NCBI GenBank assembly: GCA_963573305.1
Contig: OY754332.1
Coordinates: forward strand, 50,381,559 to 50,445,558
Reading direction: 5' to 3'
From: Pyrrhosoma nymphula
Taxonomy: Eukaryota; Arthropoda; Insecta; Odonata; Coenagrionidae
DNA length: 64,000 nt
The notes under the pieces were generated by a model. That model saw nothing but the letters and a program-made list of their open reading frames with translations. It was not told the origin of the DNA and ran no database searches. How positions within the stretch are numbered: the stretch's first letter is position 1; every line of letters begins with the position of its first letter. Positions 47,338-59,400 of the stretch are shown here, piece by piece. The translations under genes and the position numbers were made by a program.

Positions 47338-49316
47338 CCTTATATATGTATATATATAACTATATATGTGTATGTATATGAAAAGTTTACACAAAAATGT
47401 GGTTCGGTGATGCAGGCGAAAATGAGTGTCCAAAAAAAATGAATGCAGGAGAAAATGTTCGTTGAGTTGGGCTGGTTCCCAAAGGTACACGGTCTCGAGG
47501 TGCGCGGAATTGTGATGAAGCGGTTAGATTCACGGAGTCTTCTCTAGGGCTAGGCCACTCCCCTCCCCACCTCCCCCACCCCCATGCCCCCGGAATAACA
47601 AAAGAATGGAACGATCCGACACTCGAAGTCGTTCCCCGCAATGGGGACCGATAGGTAAGACAAACTATAATTAGCTTAAAAGTATCCGATTAGCACAGTC
47701 GCACAGTATTTAGGCTCAAACTTAAAATATAGCAGTTAACCGGCGTTAAATAGCATCATTCCCTTTGAATGAGATTGAAGGGAAATCTGATTATGTGTTA
47801 GTTTTTTAAGGCTTTGACAAGAACCCCAGCCATAAAATACTGCCGTAGTCTTACAAAAAAGTTTTAACATTAAATTAGGAAACCTAAAGAAATTAAAAAG
47901 AGATCAAGCAGCCACCGAAGACTAATATTTGCAACTCAGGTCTACATTCAATGAAGAATGGTTGGTCCCATGATCGAACTTATGAAAATACCTTGGTGGA
48001 AATACAATAGAATGGTTAAAATGGCCTTTATATTGCAGGAATCATTTGTTATGCCACGATGAATCTTTCTGGTGCAATCATCAGGAGCCTAATTATAAGA
48101 AATTAAGTAACATAAGACTTTGCGCGCAATCTAAAATAACTAGAATCTTCTGTTATCACGTGAATAGCTTTTCCTGCATTTAATATTTTGAAGAAATTTT
48201 TAAATTGATTTTATACACAATGGAAAAGTTTTAATTTCCAGAAAGGAAATAAGAAACTTAACGAAAATAATTTTATCCTTAACGACGGGGAATGTTTCAT
48301 TGGCTGAAGTTCCTCTGACTCCCAGACCACTATTCCTAAAACTTAATGTATTACATTATAAGCTTAATGCACAAAGTCATGATTGCACACTTCATAATAG
48401 CAATATTGGAGAAAATTGATAATCCATGTAAGAAACAAATGTATGTTAGCAATTACGCTCCAGCTATAAGGTGTATAAGCAGCGCCAATGCGGCATGAAT
48501 GTTAAGTTATTACTTGTTATCTTTTTATTGATGACAAATGTTATGAAAAAGAGTTCATATTCCTCTGCATGCGCAAATAATACCGAGCAAGGCGTCTTTG
48601 CATTTCCGTCCAGCTCAGCACTTTTTAAATATGAACATGTATTTTTAGAGTAATGTTTATGTACCATCAAGTGTATATAATTCTTATGGAATTTTGTTCA
48701 TTAATTAATTATACCCCAAATGTTTTACAGTTAATAAAGTGATTGATTCAATTGTGACTTCAATATGTATATTCAAAGACTAAGGTATTTGGACAAAGTA
48801 TATCGCCAAAATAGTTATTTTTTAATCGAAAAGTTAATCATTTTGCAATTTATCTGGCAATTGACTAATTAGATCAATTTGGTGCATTTCTATAATGACG
48901 TGGAAAATATGCTTGTGCCAATTTCCCAGAACTCTCTAGATTTTTTCCTAGAGCAGGTTTTATTTCTGGTTATCAAGGCACAATTAATATTTCTGGAGAA
49001 GTCCTTATGGCGTTGAAAGAAGATGCCCAGAAATATAATATTTACTAATCAACGCTGTTCTTTATACTTTTTAACTCTAATTTTGTACAAGCAATAGTGA
49101 AACAGTGATAAATATAGCAATTGCAAGCAATTTATACCTTAACTTGGCTTATTTGTATTGAGTTAATCGAAGAAAAATATTTTTGTGGATTACACGATGT
49201 GTTCGAAGTATCCCCTTAAGTAACGGGCAAAGTCATATTGACGTTCTCTAGTCATAATTATCCACACCTCTATCCATTAAATTCATCATGCAAATATTTC
49301 TGAGAATAGCTGCAAT
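47338..49316. other. No gene seen downstream of the sulfotransferase gene
   Basis: An (AT)n/TATG microsatellite at about 47340-47381, a C-rich stretch at 47559-47590, then AT-rich DNA without recognisable features. Confidence 0.5.
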
Positions 49317-49774
49317 GAGTGGCGGATGTCGGTGTTTGGGGGCCCCGGGGGGTAAAGGACCATATAAAGAAGTACATAATTTGATAAATTTACGAATACC
49401 ATTAATAATATCAATTGCAATGCACTCACATGATGACAGAATTTTTAAGTATTATTTTTTAAATTAAACACGCCATTTAATGAAAAACAAAAGTATTGAT
49501 AAAATAGCGATAGTTTTAGGTTTCCATTATTTGTTTGATCACACCCCAAAATTAAACGTGTAAAAATTAAATCACAGCTTAAAATCACATAGAAGGATTA
49601 CTGTTCTACGTGAAAAATGTGCAAAGGAGACACGATAAAAATTAGGATTCGTTCAGTTAAAATTTCAAACGCAATTATTGTTTTTTGATATCTTTCCTTG
49701 GGATTTTCTGGGCCCATTCGGGCTCATGGGCCCTGAGAGGCCGCCCAGTCCGCCTACCCTTAAATCCGCCACTG
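49317..49774. mobile_element. Possible DNA transposon remnant with AGTGGCGGAT ends
   Basis: GAGTGGCGGAT at the left and ATCCGCCACTG at the right form short terminal inverted repeats of a type frequent in animal DNA transposons. G/C-rich ends (GGGGGCCCCGGGGGG at the left, GGGCCC motifs at the right) enclose AT-rich DNA. No transposase is present. Confidence 0.42.
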
Positions 49775-50092
49775 GATTAAGTGACATTACTCTCCTTCCC
49801 AAGGGTATCAATGACAACCACCGCAGTAAATTTCTGGCTAAGAGCAGGCCCACAAGAGATTGATCGTATCTGAAGCAACGGCTCAGCAGACTTATGGCGT
49901 ATGTTTTAAAGCAGAATGACCAGCAGAGAACATGATAAACAGAATGATCTCAGGTGAAGACTGCATACCTCTGACTGATTTTCATATCCCGGGGAAATCT
50001 CATTCTCCCGAAGGTCTACGTCCCAGAATTTTTTATTCGTGAAAATGAAGAATTTATGGAATCTTCCGAATCGAAAATTTAAAGAGTGTAAA

Positions 50093-50261
50093 GACTGAAA
50101 AGAGGGCTTCCGAGTTGTGGCATGGATGAGACAGGTCTTCCGGGTTGTACTCCACGTGAATTCATCCTGATGGATCGCCATTAACAGAATAAACTCACGC
50201 GGAAGAGAACCCGGAAGACCTGTCTCATCCACGCCACTTCGCGGAAACCCTCTTTCCAGTC
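50093..50261. repeat. Palindrome, 77-bp arms
   Basis: 50093-50169 and 50185-50261 are inverted copies sharing GGATGAGACAGGTCTTCCGG and GACTGAAAAGAGGG-like ends, with a 15-base loop. Likely a foldback element. Confidence 0.68.
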
Positions 50262-50690
50262 ATTTCGCTGTTTACAAATGGTGACGGTGAATACATTCTT
50301 CGACTGTTTTGTTATTGATCTGTCTTTGAAGAGGCTCACTTGCAATACGGCTACGTTTGCAAATGACAAGGAAAGCTTGAAAAATCCACTTATCATACCA
50401 TTGATGCATGTAGTACTTACATAAAAAACGTAGCATGAAGTCCATATTTTGGGCTCATTGTGCGGATATCAACAGATTAGATGAGTTTTAGGAGTTAATT
50501 GCGTGTTTATTATCATATCTGACGCAATCAGTAAATTTGATGAAAGTGGGAAAACTAAATTAAAGAAATGAGAATGGTCGAAAACATTGAAACGTTCATC
50601 TTCACTTTTCAAAAACGGCTTGTATGTACCTCGAAAAGTCAGTAAACGAAATAAAGTAAAGAACAACTAGCGAGGTTATTGTAATAGTAA

Positions 50691-50905
50691 ATCTCGGTGG
50701 CGGTGGGGTAACGTCCTCGCCTGCCAACCCAAAGGTCGTGGGTTCGAGTCCCACCTGTGGAGGATTTTTCTCCTCCCAAGACATGGTTGTGTGCGTTGTC
50801 CATTGTTACTGTTACAACGCCTGATGTAAAATGGTCCTCGAGGCTGTATTCAGGTTGACGAAAAAAAATAAAAATAAAAAATAAAAAAATAAAAAATAAA
50901 AAAAA
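50691..50905 (+). mobile_element. tRNA-derived SINE, family A, with A-rich tail
   Basis: The head has GTGGCGGTGGGGTAACG (A-box region) and a perfect B-box GGTTCGAGTCC (about 50742-50752). The body has ACATGGTTGTGTGCG and CAGGTTGACG, followed by an (A)n(T) tail of repeated AAAAATAAAA units to about 50905. The complete head, body and tail make this the best SINE copy in the window. Open frames on either strand are not genes. Confidence 0.75.
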
Positions 50906-51689
50906 TTGTAGGAGTATTGTTGCGAAGTGAAGAATAACCAGCGGCGGCAGACAAAATAAGTATGATGACCCCACCAAAGCAGTATGATGAAGTATGGAAA
51001 AGAAGTACAAAAAAAACTAAATATGAGCAATGGAAAATAAGACACTGAATCAGAAGTGAGAGGAAATTTTCATACAACAAAAATTAAACTTGGAACACGG
51101 GAGAAAACTTTGCAACTAAGGCAGCAGCATAACCAGTGATAGAAATGGTAAGACGGAAAAATTAAACATAATAGGCCAATAAAAGAGTTATTTTTAGGTT
51201 AATATGTCCATGTGTGGTAAATAATGGGAGCTTTCGATTTAAAATGCAGAAGTTAGCTCAGATTGGAGCATATCAGCGCGCCTAAGGGCACACAAAAAAC
51301 GATATGCCCTGGGTGAAACGTTCGGTAATTTGTAGGAAAGTAGCATTCTTTGGGCACAGAAAAGTTTGGGTAGAATATTTTGCACGTCGGGAACGCATGC
51401 ATTGAAGCTACATACTTAAAGAGGTAAGCTTTTTACTACAAAATGATCAAAAATGTACATAATCCATGTTCAACGCCCGTACCGAAAATCGCACAGTACA
51501 GCAACGACAACAATCTTGGATGCGAGTATCGAAGTTCTTACCTTCCCCGCTAATTCTCTTTTCACTGCCACGCAGTCTCGAGAACGTGGCTACCACCCAT
51601 TGGCGCAACAACACACATCTGACCTCCCGATCTGCTTAGAAGCACGCTGCATAGTGTGCAAGGTCTGAAACGAACAGAAAGCAAATGTG

Positions 51690-51990
51690 GGCTTCGGAGT
51701 GGTGTGTTGGAATCTCATCCCGAGGGCCTGAGTTTAAAACCCTGCGGTGGCAGAGATTTTTTAATGAAATCATGGCCCCTACTTGTGTGCCATGTGAATA
51801 TTTCAGATACTGTACTCCGGCCTTCGGATGGGATGTTACACTGTGTACTTCCCAGCCCCTTTCATTAAGAGCAGGCTAATGTCGACGACGGGTTTCTCTT
51901 CACCATTCTTCCATTCCCCAATGTACCTTCCCTTACCTACCTACCCACTTGTCTTCAATGACCTTAGTTGCCGGTCGCCTCAAAAATTAA
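51690..51990 (+). mobile_element. SINE-like repeat, family C
   Basis: The head has GGCCTGAGTTTAAAACCCTG, a degraded T-arm-like segment. The body has GGATGGGATGTTACACTGTG, AGGCTAATG and TGACCTTAGTTGCCGGTCGC, then an A-rich end. The segment from GGATGG to the GGTCGCCTC-type end matches 55.6 kb and in part 39.4 kb, so it is a dispersed family. Confidence 0.5.
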
Positions 51991-52379
51991 CCAGCAAAAG
52001 CATATTTGGTGTTGTGTTGCAAAGTAAACAGCAGCCTGAAGTGAATGGAAACCACCCAATGGAATTTAGATTATTGAAAAAGCTATATTAGAATGAGATG
52101 AAATAGGTGGCCACTTTCCTGAGACTACGTGAATGGAAAATAGCTTCAGCAGAGATAACAATTGGAAGGAATGGAATTGAAGTGACTCAGGAGAAGGGTA
52201 AGAGTAAAGTAAAATGAATACACCAAGTCTCTGATGAAGACATACTACGGTTAATGATTGAGAGGTGCACGGAAGGCACTCGTTAGGCGAAGAGAGAAAA
52301 CGATAAGGCGCAGTCAAAGATTCATTGGACTTTCTAAGACTGTATTGGGAAGAGCCACGTAAGTGCAGAACTAACTGCA

Positions 52380-52530
52380 GAGGAGGGCCAAGCGTACATT
52401 ACTAGTAGAAGTTGATGGAGGACTTAAGTGTAAGGAACGCCATGTAGAAATTGTCCAGAGCCAGGATAGCTTGGAGAGCTGTTAAAACCATCTCCCCATC
52501 GTTAGCCTCCTATAACGAGTTCAAGATGCA
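52380..52530 (+). pseudogene. LINE 3'-terminal coding tail
   Basis: Reads EDLSVRNAM, then a stop, then KLSRARIAWRAVKTISPSLA. This D-L-x-V-R ... A-R-x-x-W-R-x-x-V/I wording is the last coding segment of many LINE ORF2 proteins. The region upstream (52.1-52.4 kb) has a similar base composition but too many frame changes to follow. A SINE in the opposite orientation lies 200 bases downstream. Confidence 0.5.
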
Positions 52531-52719
52531 ACGAAAGCTTAAATGGAAAACGCCCATCGCCACTATCATCAGTCTATTATGACCAAAAGTAGGGCAGGTT
52601 AACGTAATTCCGATTTTTTCGACTACACTCTTTCGCGTGACTTTATAAGAGTAACTAAATGATGATGAACATGATTGCCTAGCTGTTTTTCAACGATTTA
52701 TTCATTCTATTGAGATAGA

Positions 52720-52870
52720 AGGAAGTTGAACAGATAACCACTAAGTGAGGAATTCTACAGCGAAAAAAACATTCACATTGATCGGGACTCGAACACGGAT
52801 TCCTCGATATCGCACCAAGTGCTTCAGTCAAGCTACCGGTGAACCAGTTAAGCCTTGTTTCCATTACTGA
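52720..52870 (-). mobile_element. tRNA-derived SINE, family B, minus strand
   Basis: On the minus strand: GGTAGCTTGACTGAAGCACT (A-box-like), then ATATCGAGGA, the B-box GTGTTCGAGTCCC and ATGTTTTTTTCGCTG. The body matches the 58.37 kb copy. Orientation is opposite to the LINE tail just upstream. Confidence 0.62.
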
Positions 52871-53189
52871 CATTCCTACTGAGGTATCCCGCGAAATACT
52901 AGCAATGGAAACGCTCTAAAACGCCTACTATAGTAGATCATATTACTATGTTTGAGCAAACCCGGTAATTCGTCTACCATGGTAAAACTTTTGTAGTGGG
53001 AACGCAAGAACGGCAAAATCCTGGTTATATGGAATTATGGGAACAGTTGAATCACGTCGTGTGAGTTTTATCGTCTTCACACAGTATTATAAATTAAATA
53101 TTTAAATAAGATATATAGTTAGCAATTATTATAAGTATTGCCTCCATAGCTAAAGGGGTGATATATTAATTAAGGGTGGGGCTCCCTAT

Positions 53190-53877
53190 TTAACCCTGAA
53201 GTAGGCACGCGGGGATCTCTTCAAGACCACTGGGATATACATATGCATGGTATATCTCGGTGGTCATGGTCTGTCTGACCCCTGCACTCGTTTATCATTG
53301 CTTCTAATTTCTTAACTGTAAAATACATTTTTTTAATATCTCCAGTACATTGAAGAAAATTGGTTCTCACCCACAGCAAATAAATATATTTGGAAACTAC
53401 TACACAATTTCAACTTACAATTTTTTAGTCATGGGTTCTCAGTGACCCAGCGTTGTACCAGACCCAGTACTAACGTTACACTTTCTGTCCATAGTGTCCA
53501 TATGCTATCATTCACTTATTATAATTTGTGTGAATCGAATTTTTAAAAATGTTCTCATTCAATACATCTGGAAGTTATTTATTGCGAGAAAAGAAAAAAA
53601 AAGGTTTTAATATGTTACTGTAGGCAAATTAAAAAAACTCCACGAAATTATACGCAAAAATGCGGACATTTACCATAATGATGAATTTTAAGGTAAAATG
53701 AATTGATATTGTTTTATAAATTATACTTATGTGAAAAAGGAAATGTAAATATAATATTCAGGTGAAATAAGTTCAGAAAATATAATTATTCAAAAGTAAT
53801 TTATTTTTAAATTTTGAGGGTCTGCCCCACGCGCCTACTTGCGTGACAAAGACCGAGAGCGCCTACTTCAAGGGCTA
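53190..53877. mobile_element. Possible piggyBac-like MITE
   Basis: The left edge reads TTAACCCTGAAGTAGGCACG. The right side contains the inverted partners GCGCCTACTTGCG and GCGCCTACTTCAAGGG. A hairpin with an ATATGCAT centre (53226-53265) lies inside the left end. The right TTAA is missing, so this is tentative. Confidence 0.33.
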
Positions 53878-54366
53878 CGAAAGGTATTTCGGTAATTTCT
53901 TTGTTCCCGAATATGGCAGAATGCGGGTATGGTAACAATAATGCAGTAAGGGGGAAATTAAACACTTTCCGCTGTAAATTTCATTCGGTAGATCACGATA
54001 TTAAGGCGTATCATAAGAGTGGGTGTTCAGCACATGTATTCGAATACACCCTTATATTATCTCGATTGCATCAATACTTTTAAGTTGACCAATAAATCTT
54101 AAAGTTGATAACTTACAGTTGTGTGTAGAATGAGGTCAACAGTTGAATGAAGATTCATTAAGCATAATCGTGATGATCATGTTTAATCGTGGTGATTTCC
54201 TTTTTACTGGAATGCATGGAATGATGGTAATTGCTACGTGACGAAACGAGTTATTTCCCAGGGTAGAACGTTGCTAGTTGGGACGCAGGTAGGTTATGAG
54301 AGCTAAAATAACCATGGTGGAATGTTAAGTAATGGAAGCGAGGCATTAAGGTACTCGGAGAGATAT

Positions 54367-54500
54367 CAAAGCATCGGAGTTTGAGTTTTGGTCAAGGTGA
54401 ATTAATTTTCCTCTGTGAAATTTCGCTTTCATGTGGACTTGCGGGTAACTCCGTAAAGGTAATACTACGGCTAGTCCCGATATCGTCAAAATTCAAGATA
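54367..54500 (+). mobile_element. tRNA-derived SINE, family B, degenerate copy
   Basis: AATTTTCCTCTGTGAAATTT, GGACTTGCGGGTAACTCCGT and GGCTAGTCCCGATATC match the body of the 58.37 kb SINE. The B-box has decayed to GAGTTTGAGTTTTGG. Confidence 0.6.
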
Positions 54501-55609
54501 ACCACCTGACAAAATTTATGGTGATCAGTGTTTGCATTCATATGACACAAATCGTTGATTTACTTAAGGATCTGTCGTTGATAAAATGGCCTCTAAAGTT
54601 TTATGATACCAAATTTAGTCAATTGATCCTTTTAAAAATCCTTTAAATTCTCAAAGGCGACACCATGGCTCCCTCCCTCCACTCCCTATGTTTTTATATA
54701 TTTATTTTTTTTGTTTACTCAACATATAAATATAATTACAGGGTAAACAATGAATAATCGAACAAAAATACAAATATTATTAACATTGGTCATAGCTGGT
54801 CAAATACAATCAAATGGTTAAATACATTATTTAGTCTGAGTATCGACAACATTACTTCACTATTTTTGAAATTACCTCTCTTAAAAATTTGTTACTATCT
54901 TGATAAATATTAAGGTCGTTACAATATTTGCTTTATGTAATACAAAATGCAACAGAGGTTTTACACTGTGATAGTTCCTCAAATTATTACAGTGGCTCGT
55001 TTGCCGTAAAGTTTCCACACCCTTTCGAAATCCGATCATCGAGAGTGCTCCGTCAGTAACTATTCTCACAAGTCTACCTATTTATCAGTATAAAAGTTAT
55101 AGTAACTCATGAATATTTTTTATAGGAGAATATTATTTTAACCCTGCTATAACTGATAGGAGTGACAAAATAAGAGACATACATCGCCGAACGGGTAGGT
55201 ACAAAAATTCCTTCTTTCCACGCACAATTAGTGATCGTAAAAAACCAGCGTGACACTATCTTAAGACATGTCGTTCGTATACAGTTCACCCTGGCCCTCT
55301 ATCTCATTTTTTCCCCGTTCCCCCCTTTCCATGGCTAGTGTCCTAACACTCCTGCCACATGCTTCTGCGGCGGCTCGCAGGGTAGTATGTAGACGTAGAT
55401 ATATTGTTCCTGAAACAAGACTACTAAAAGATCATATTCCTTTGACTTTCTGCGAGTGAATTATAATGACTTCTTCAAATATTTCAAAGCATGGTCTTAT
55501 TTAATGTGAAGATGTACAAAATGGAGAAGTTGATGCCTCATTAGTGGAGTCGTCAACTGCCAATGATCAAAAAGATATTTTCTGAAGATTTCGGATGATC
55601 TGTTTTCAG

Positions 55610-55825
55610 CGCTCCCTGCCGTTGGATGGAATGCTAAACTGCGGACCCCTTGGCTCCACTAGTTAAGGGTAAGCTAATGACCGCTACAACCCTCCTCCAT
55701 TTCTTATTAAATTCTTCTCTGACCAACCTTCTCTTACCAACCTTCTCTTACCAACCTTCTCACCTATCCGTAACGACGCAATTGACCTCAGTTGACGGTC
55801 ACCTCTCCAAATTAAATATAAATGA
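55610..55825 (+). mobile_element. SINE-like repeat, family C
   Basis: GTTGGATGGAATGCTAAACT, GTAAGCTAATGACCG, ATCCGTAACGACG and TGACCTCAGTTGACGGTCAC run in the same order as at 51.7 kb and end in an A-rich run. Inside is a short tandem array (CCAACCTTCTCTTA, about three units near 55727-55762). Confidence 0.5.
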
Positions 55826-56814
55826 AGACTTTTTGTGAAATTTGATAGCGTTTTGGAGGAATTCGAGCGTAATCATAACGCATACCGAGATGTAAATTCG
55901 ACAGAAAAGTTAGAAATTAGAAGAAAAACAGTGCGCTCGAAGCAGACAAAATCAAAGGTGACATTATTGAGAGAAACAGAAATTACGGAGATAGATTTCC
56001 TTAATGGAAGCTATGGCTATGGGAAAATGCCGGAGGGCTTCCAAAAGTTTGTAATTATTTGATAAAACATTTGACGCCACGGATGGAATCAAAAGCTAAG
56101 GATGTATTGAAAACCTGTGTGTGAAAAATTACGACGGTAGAAAATTATATCAACCCTAAAAGAACTAAATCAGCCCACTTCGCGGAAAAGTCTGATGAAA
56201 TACAGATGCTAAAATAAATAAGACAAGACTAAGATGCTAATTTTCAAATGCGACATTTAACATGTCCTTGGAAGAGACCATTACATATAAAGGAAAGTTT
56301 GAGTTCATAGGTGAAGAATTTTTATTTTCCTCTGTTTCGCCGATGATGATACGATGCTATCAGAAAGGCAATGTGTGCAGATCTCTTTGGTTTAAGTGGA
56401 GCCTGAAGTCCTAGGATATGACATGAAACAGAAAGAATTGAGGCAAATATTACTCAAATGATCTATTTCATTTACGTGTAATGCCCTATTTTGCACCTAA
56501 AGGGTATGAAAGGGAGAAGTGGGACCTTTGCACGATTTAGGCACCAGGTGAAGTGGTGTGGAGAGGGAACGGTGGGTATCCGTTTCGCATAACAGCAAGC
56601 GCTAAGATGGCGTCCATGAGAGAGGCTCAGCTACTGGAAAAAAAAATATATTCGGCAAAGCTTACGTGTTGAACGAGTAGTTAATCAAGTTAGTGGGCAG
56701 CTTAAAGGTTTAATGTAGAATACTGCTGCATGTGTCTCGTCAGATAAAGAGAGGTTTATTTAAAGGTAGGTGGTAATGGATGAATAAATTGAAACTAGAA
56801 AATTAACGCATTAG

Positions 56815-56935
56815 AAAGGTAGAAGTGTTCGTGATGTGGACGCAGAAGAAGCGAGTGATTAAGTTTGCCAAAAAAGTGAACCTAAATGGAAAGGAAGTTT
56901 TCTTGAAGCGGAAATACAAGACAAATGCGTAAGCT
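56815..56935 (+). pseudogene. Possible LINE post-RT fragment
   Basis: Reads VEVFVMWTQKKRVIKFAKKV followed by NLNGKEVFLKRKYK, a degraded version of the F-E-M-W-T-W-R-R ... N-E-E-V-L pattern seen at 5.7 and 42.7 kb. It is too decayed for certainty. Confidence 0.35.
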
Positions 56936-58369
56936 GAATTAAGAGGGAATGAAAACTATTGGTCTAAACTGGCATATGATGGAGACGACCAAAAGGCTGC
57001 AGCCAACCAACCTAAGGATTGAATGGTGAATCCGATGACGAGTCCGTTAAATCCCTTCGTTCCAATGAGCAATGCACTGAAACTTCGTCAAAGGATGGGC
57101 TTTTAGGTAAATGGTTTCCATAATGATGTAAATAAGCAAATGAATGGGTTCCAAGGAATTTTATGGTAGTTAAAACACTGTCCTTTAAACTTCAATCACA
57201 AATTCATCATTTAACAGATGAAACCTTACTTCGGTAACTTTGCGGATTTTGCTAAGAAGCATACTTGGATCTTTTAGACAACATTTGCCCATTCTCATCC
57301 GAAGTATAAAAATATGTCTCTAGGGAGGAATATGTATTTTGAAGCTTAACTTTCCGTTTACAAGAGAGTCTCCGATAATATTCCTTGGAGTACAGGCCAA
57401 TGAAAACTAAAAAATATTTATTAGAGTTTTTGCGATCATATAATCTGAACTAAACACATAACTTTCTAAACTTTAGAGTTGTAGTTAGGCTTTTCATTTA
57501 ATGAGTGGTGCGGAAAAATTAAATCCGTTGTTAAAGCTTGTGATTTAAATGCTGGGTTAAAAGCCATACATTTATTTTACATTCCAGCAAAGCAAAGGAA
57601 GAGAGAGACTGTGCTATTACGAGACTAAATTTTTCCCACTTGATGGAGATATCTTATGATATAGTGCGTGGTAAATCCTTGGGGTCAAAGGTCAACACGA
57701 GAGCCCTCAACACGGAGGGGTGATCCTCCTATTCGTTCGAATGTTTTTCCCCAGTCTGCAAGTGACAGACAGTTAAGGGAGAAATAATTGGTGTCTTAGC
57801 CGTCGAATTACGTTAAACTTAAGTGGCGCTACTTCGAGGGCCCTCTTCAAAACTTAACGTCTCCGTATTCCCTGCTCATTTCTTGACTAAGAGGGAAACG
57901 GGACTAACCTCTACATACGCTTTTCATCATGCACTTTTATCTCAAATCGAATTACCCGCAAAGCTACAGAATTGTATTATATTAGTATCAAATTCCTCAA
58001 ACAGCATTTAAGGATGCATTTAATACATTTGCCGTCTTTATTGGTAGCTTGTTAACCACCAGGATATATTAAAATGCATTGAAGACGAGCTCGAAAATAT
58101 TCTGGTAATTTGTGCTGCGATGAAGTGTTGTGGTGATAAGAACTCCTCAGCACTCGACGCATTACCACGCCGATGATCCGGATGGATCCCCGAGAGCGTT
58201 ATATTTCACCAGTTGGCGGAATATACTCTTTCCACCACTGCATTATGGTGTACAAAAACAACCTGATGGTTTGCCGATGGTCGAGGGAGGCTACCAAGGA
58301 GTTCTTCTCCCCTGTTGATTTTTGAGGGCTTCATAGGAACAAGGGGTTCAGGACTGCTAATAAAGGTAA

Positions 58370-58545
58370 AATCACTCGGCGTGAAATCGAGGATCCGGGT
58401 TCGAATCCCGGTCAAGGAGAATGATTTTTCCTCTGTGGAATATCGCACTTACCTATATGCACTTGCGGGTGGCTCCGTAAAAGGTAAATACCGTGGCTGG
58501 TCCCGGTATCCTCAAAAATACTTTATGAAGCCAAGTCTCACGGTC
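58370..58545 (+). mobile_element. tRNA-derived SINE, family B
   Basis: A perfect B-box, CCGGGTTCGAATCCCGG, forms the T-arm of a tRNA-like head. ATGATTTTTCCTCTGTGGAA, CACTTGCGGGT and GGCTCCGTAAA follow. Copies with the same order occur at 54.37 kb (plus) and 52.74 kb (minus). The head is degenerate on the A-box side. Confidence 0.68.
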
Positions 58546-58559
58546 AAAATTCGTTGCTC

Positions 58560-59400
58560 TTGGTGTGAGGAGGATTGCTTGACGGTGACAGCCGAAGCGC
58601 TCAGAGCTCCGCCTCGGCCGCAAGTAATCCGGCCTCCAAATCCTTCTTATTCTTTCTCATCCGTCTCACGAGCCTTAAACGCCGCGCGGCCCTCGCGAGC
58701 CGGTGCCCTAACAGCCGCGGCCCACAAGTTTTGGAAGCCGCGCTCGTCAGGCTCGTGCGCGGCCGCCAACCCCCACAACCCTCCCCTTTCCCCCCCGCCC
58801 ATCCAAACTCATCGCCTCGGTGGGCCATCCGCGGGGGCAATAAAACTTCCTCCACCCGAGGAGCCCTCCGCTCGGCTAGTTCCCCAAACTTTTCCATCTC
58901 GGGGTTGCGTCCCTCCCCCGCCCCTCCCACCCGGAGTGCAGTGGAAGGAAGGCGGGCGGCGGTGGGCAGGGGTTGCGAGACGAGACTTGGTTTCCTGGAA
59001 AACCCGCAGAGCGATCACCGCGGGGCGGAACAATTGATTTGTGACCGAGGGAGGAGGCGGAGTACCCTCGACGCCACGCCAGCAAACCCCCGCCCCCACA
59101 CCCCCCTTCCCAAACACTTGGGAATGAGTCCGAACTGGAAAAAAAAGGAGGCGGAAGCAATCTGCCGGGAGGAAGAAATTTTGATCGCGTATTGATTCGA
59201 CCGAGATGCCTCTCAAACAAAGTTTCGGCGTCAGCTTTCGCGCGGTGAGTTGGCGATTCCTTTAAGGGCCTCGCCCTACCCCCCACCCCTTGCCGCCCCC
59301 ACCACTACTTTCCGCCTCCCGACCACCCACCCCACCGCCTCCCCCAGTTCCTGCAGTCGAGCACCCCTCTTCAGTGCTCCTGACCAAAGGACATTGAGCT
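58560..59400. promoter_or_regulatory. GC-rich island, promoter-like
   Basis: The longest GC- and CpG-rich stretch in the window (58600-59120 especially, e.g. CCGCGCGGCCCTCGCGAGCC), continuing C-rich to about 59350. Several overlapping open frames on both strands, up to 240 codons, are compositional and show no domain. It begins directly after a SINE. A promoter or non-coding first exon is possible but unproven. Confidence 0.35.

Larger units (their letters stand above)
53878..58369. other. No host gene seen
   Basis: Apart from the SINE copies at 54.4 and 55.6 kb and the weak LINE piece at 56.8 kb, AT-rich DNA. The minus strand at 54880-55070 encodes a short run ending PLLHFVLHKANIVTTLIFIK that has the look of a retroelement end, but I could not place it. 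Confidence 0.4.

Noticed and set aside
50691..50765. Functional tRNA gene
   Set aside because: A and B boxes are present, but the acceptor stem does not close and a SINE body and A-rich tail follow.
50639..51080. Hydrophobic minus-strand frames resembling membrane proteins
   Set aside because: They are the complement of the SINE's A-rich tail, giving runs of Phe, Ile and Leu.
58380..58425. Functional tRNA gene at the perfect T-arm
   Set aside because: Only the T-arm is intact; the D-arm and acceptor stem are not, and the body matches two other SINE copies.
58315..59195. Overlapping open frames of 206-240 codons in the GC-rich island
   Set aside because: Several frames on both strands are open at once, the translations are Pro/Arg/Ser-rich with no motif, and the longest begins inside a SINE.
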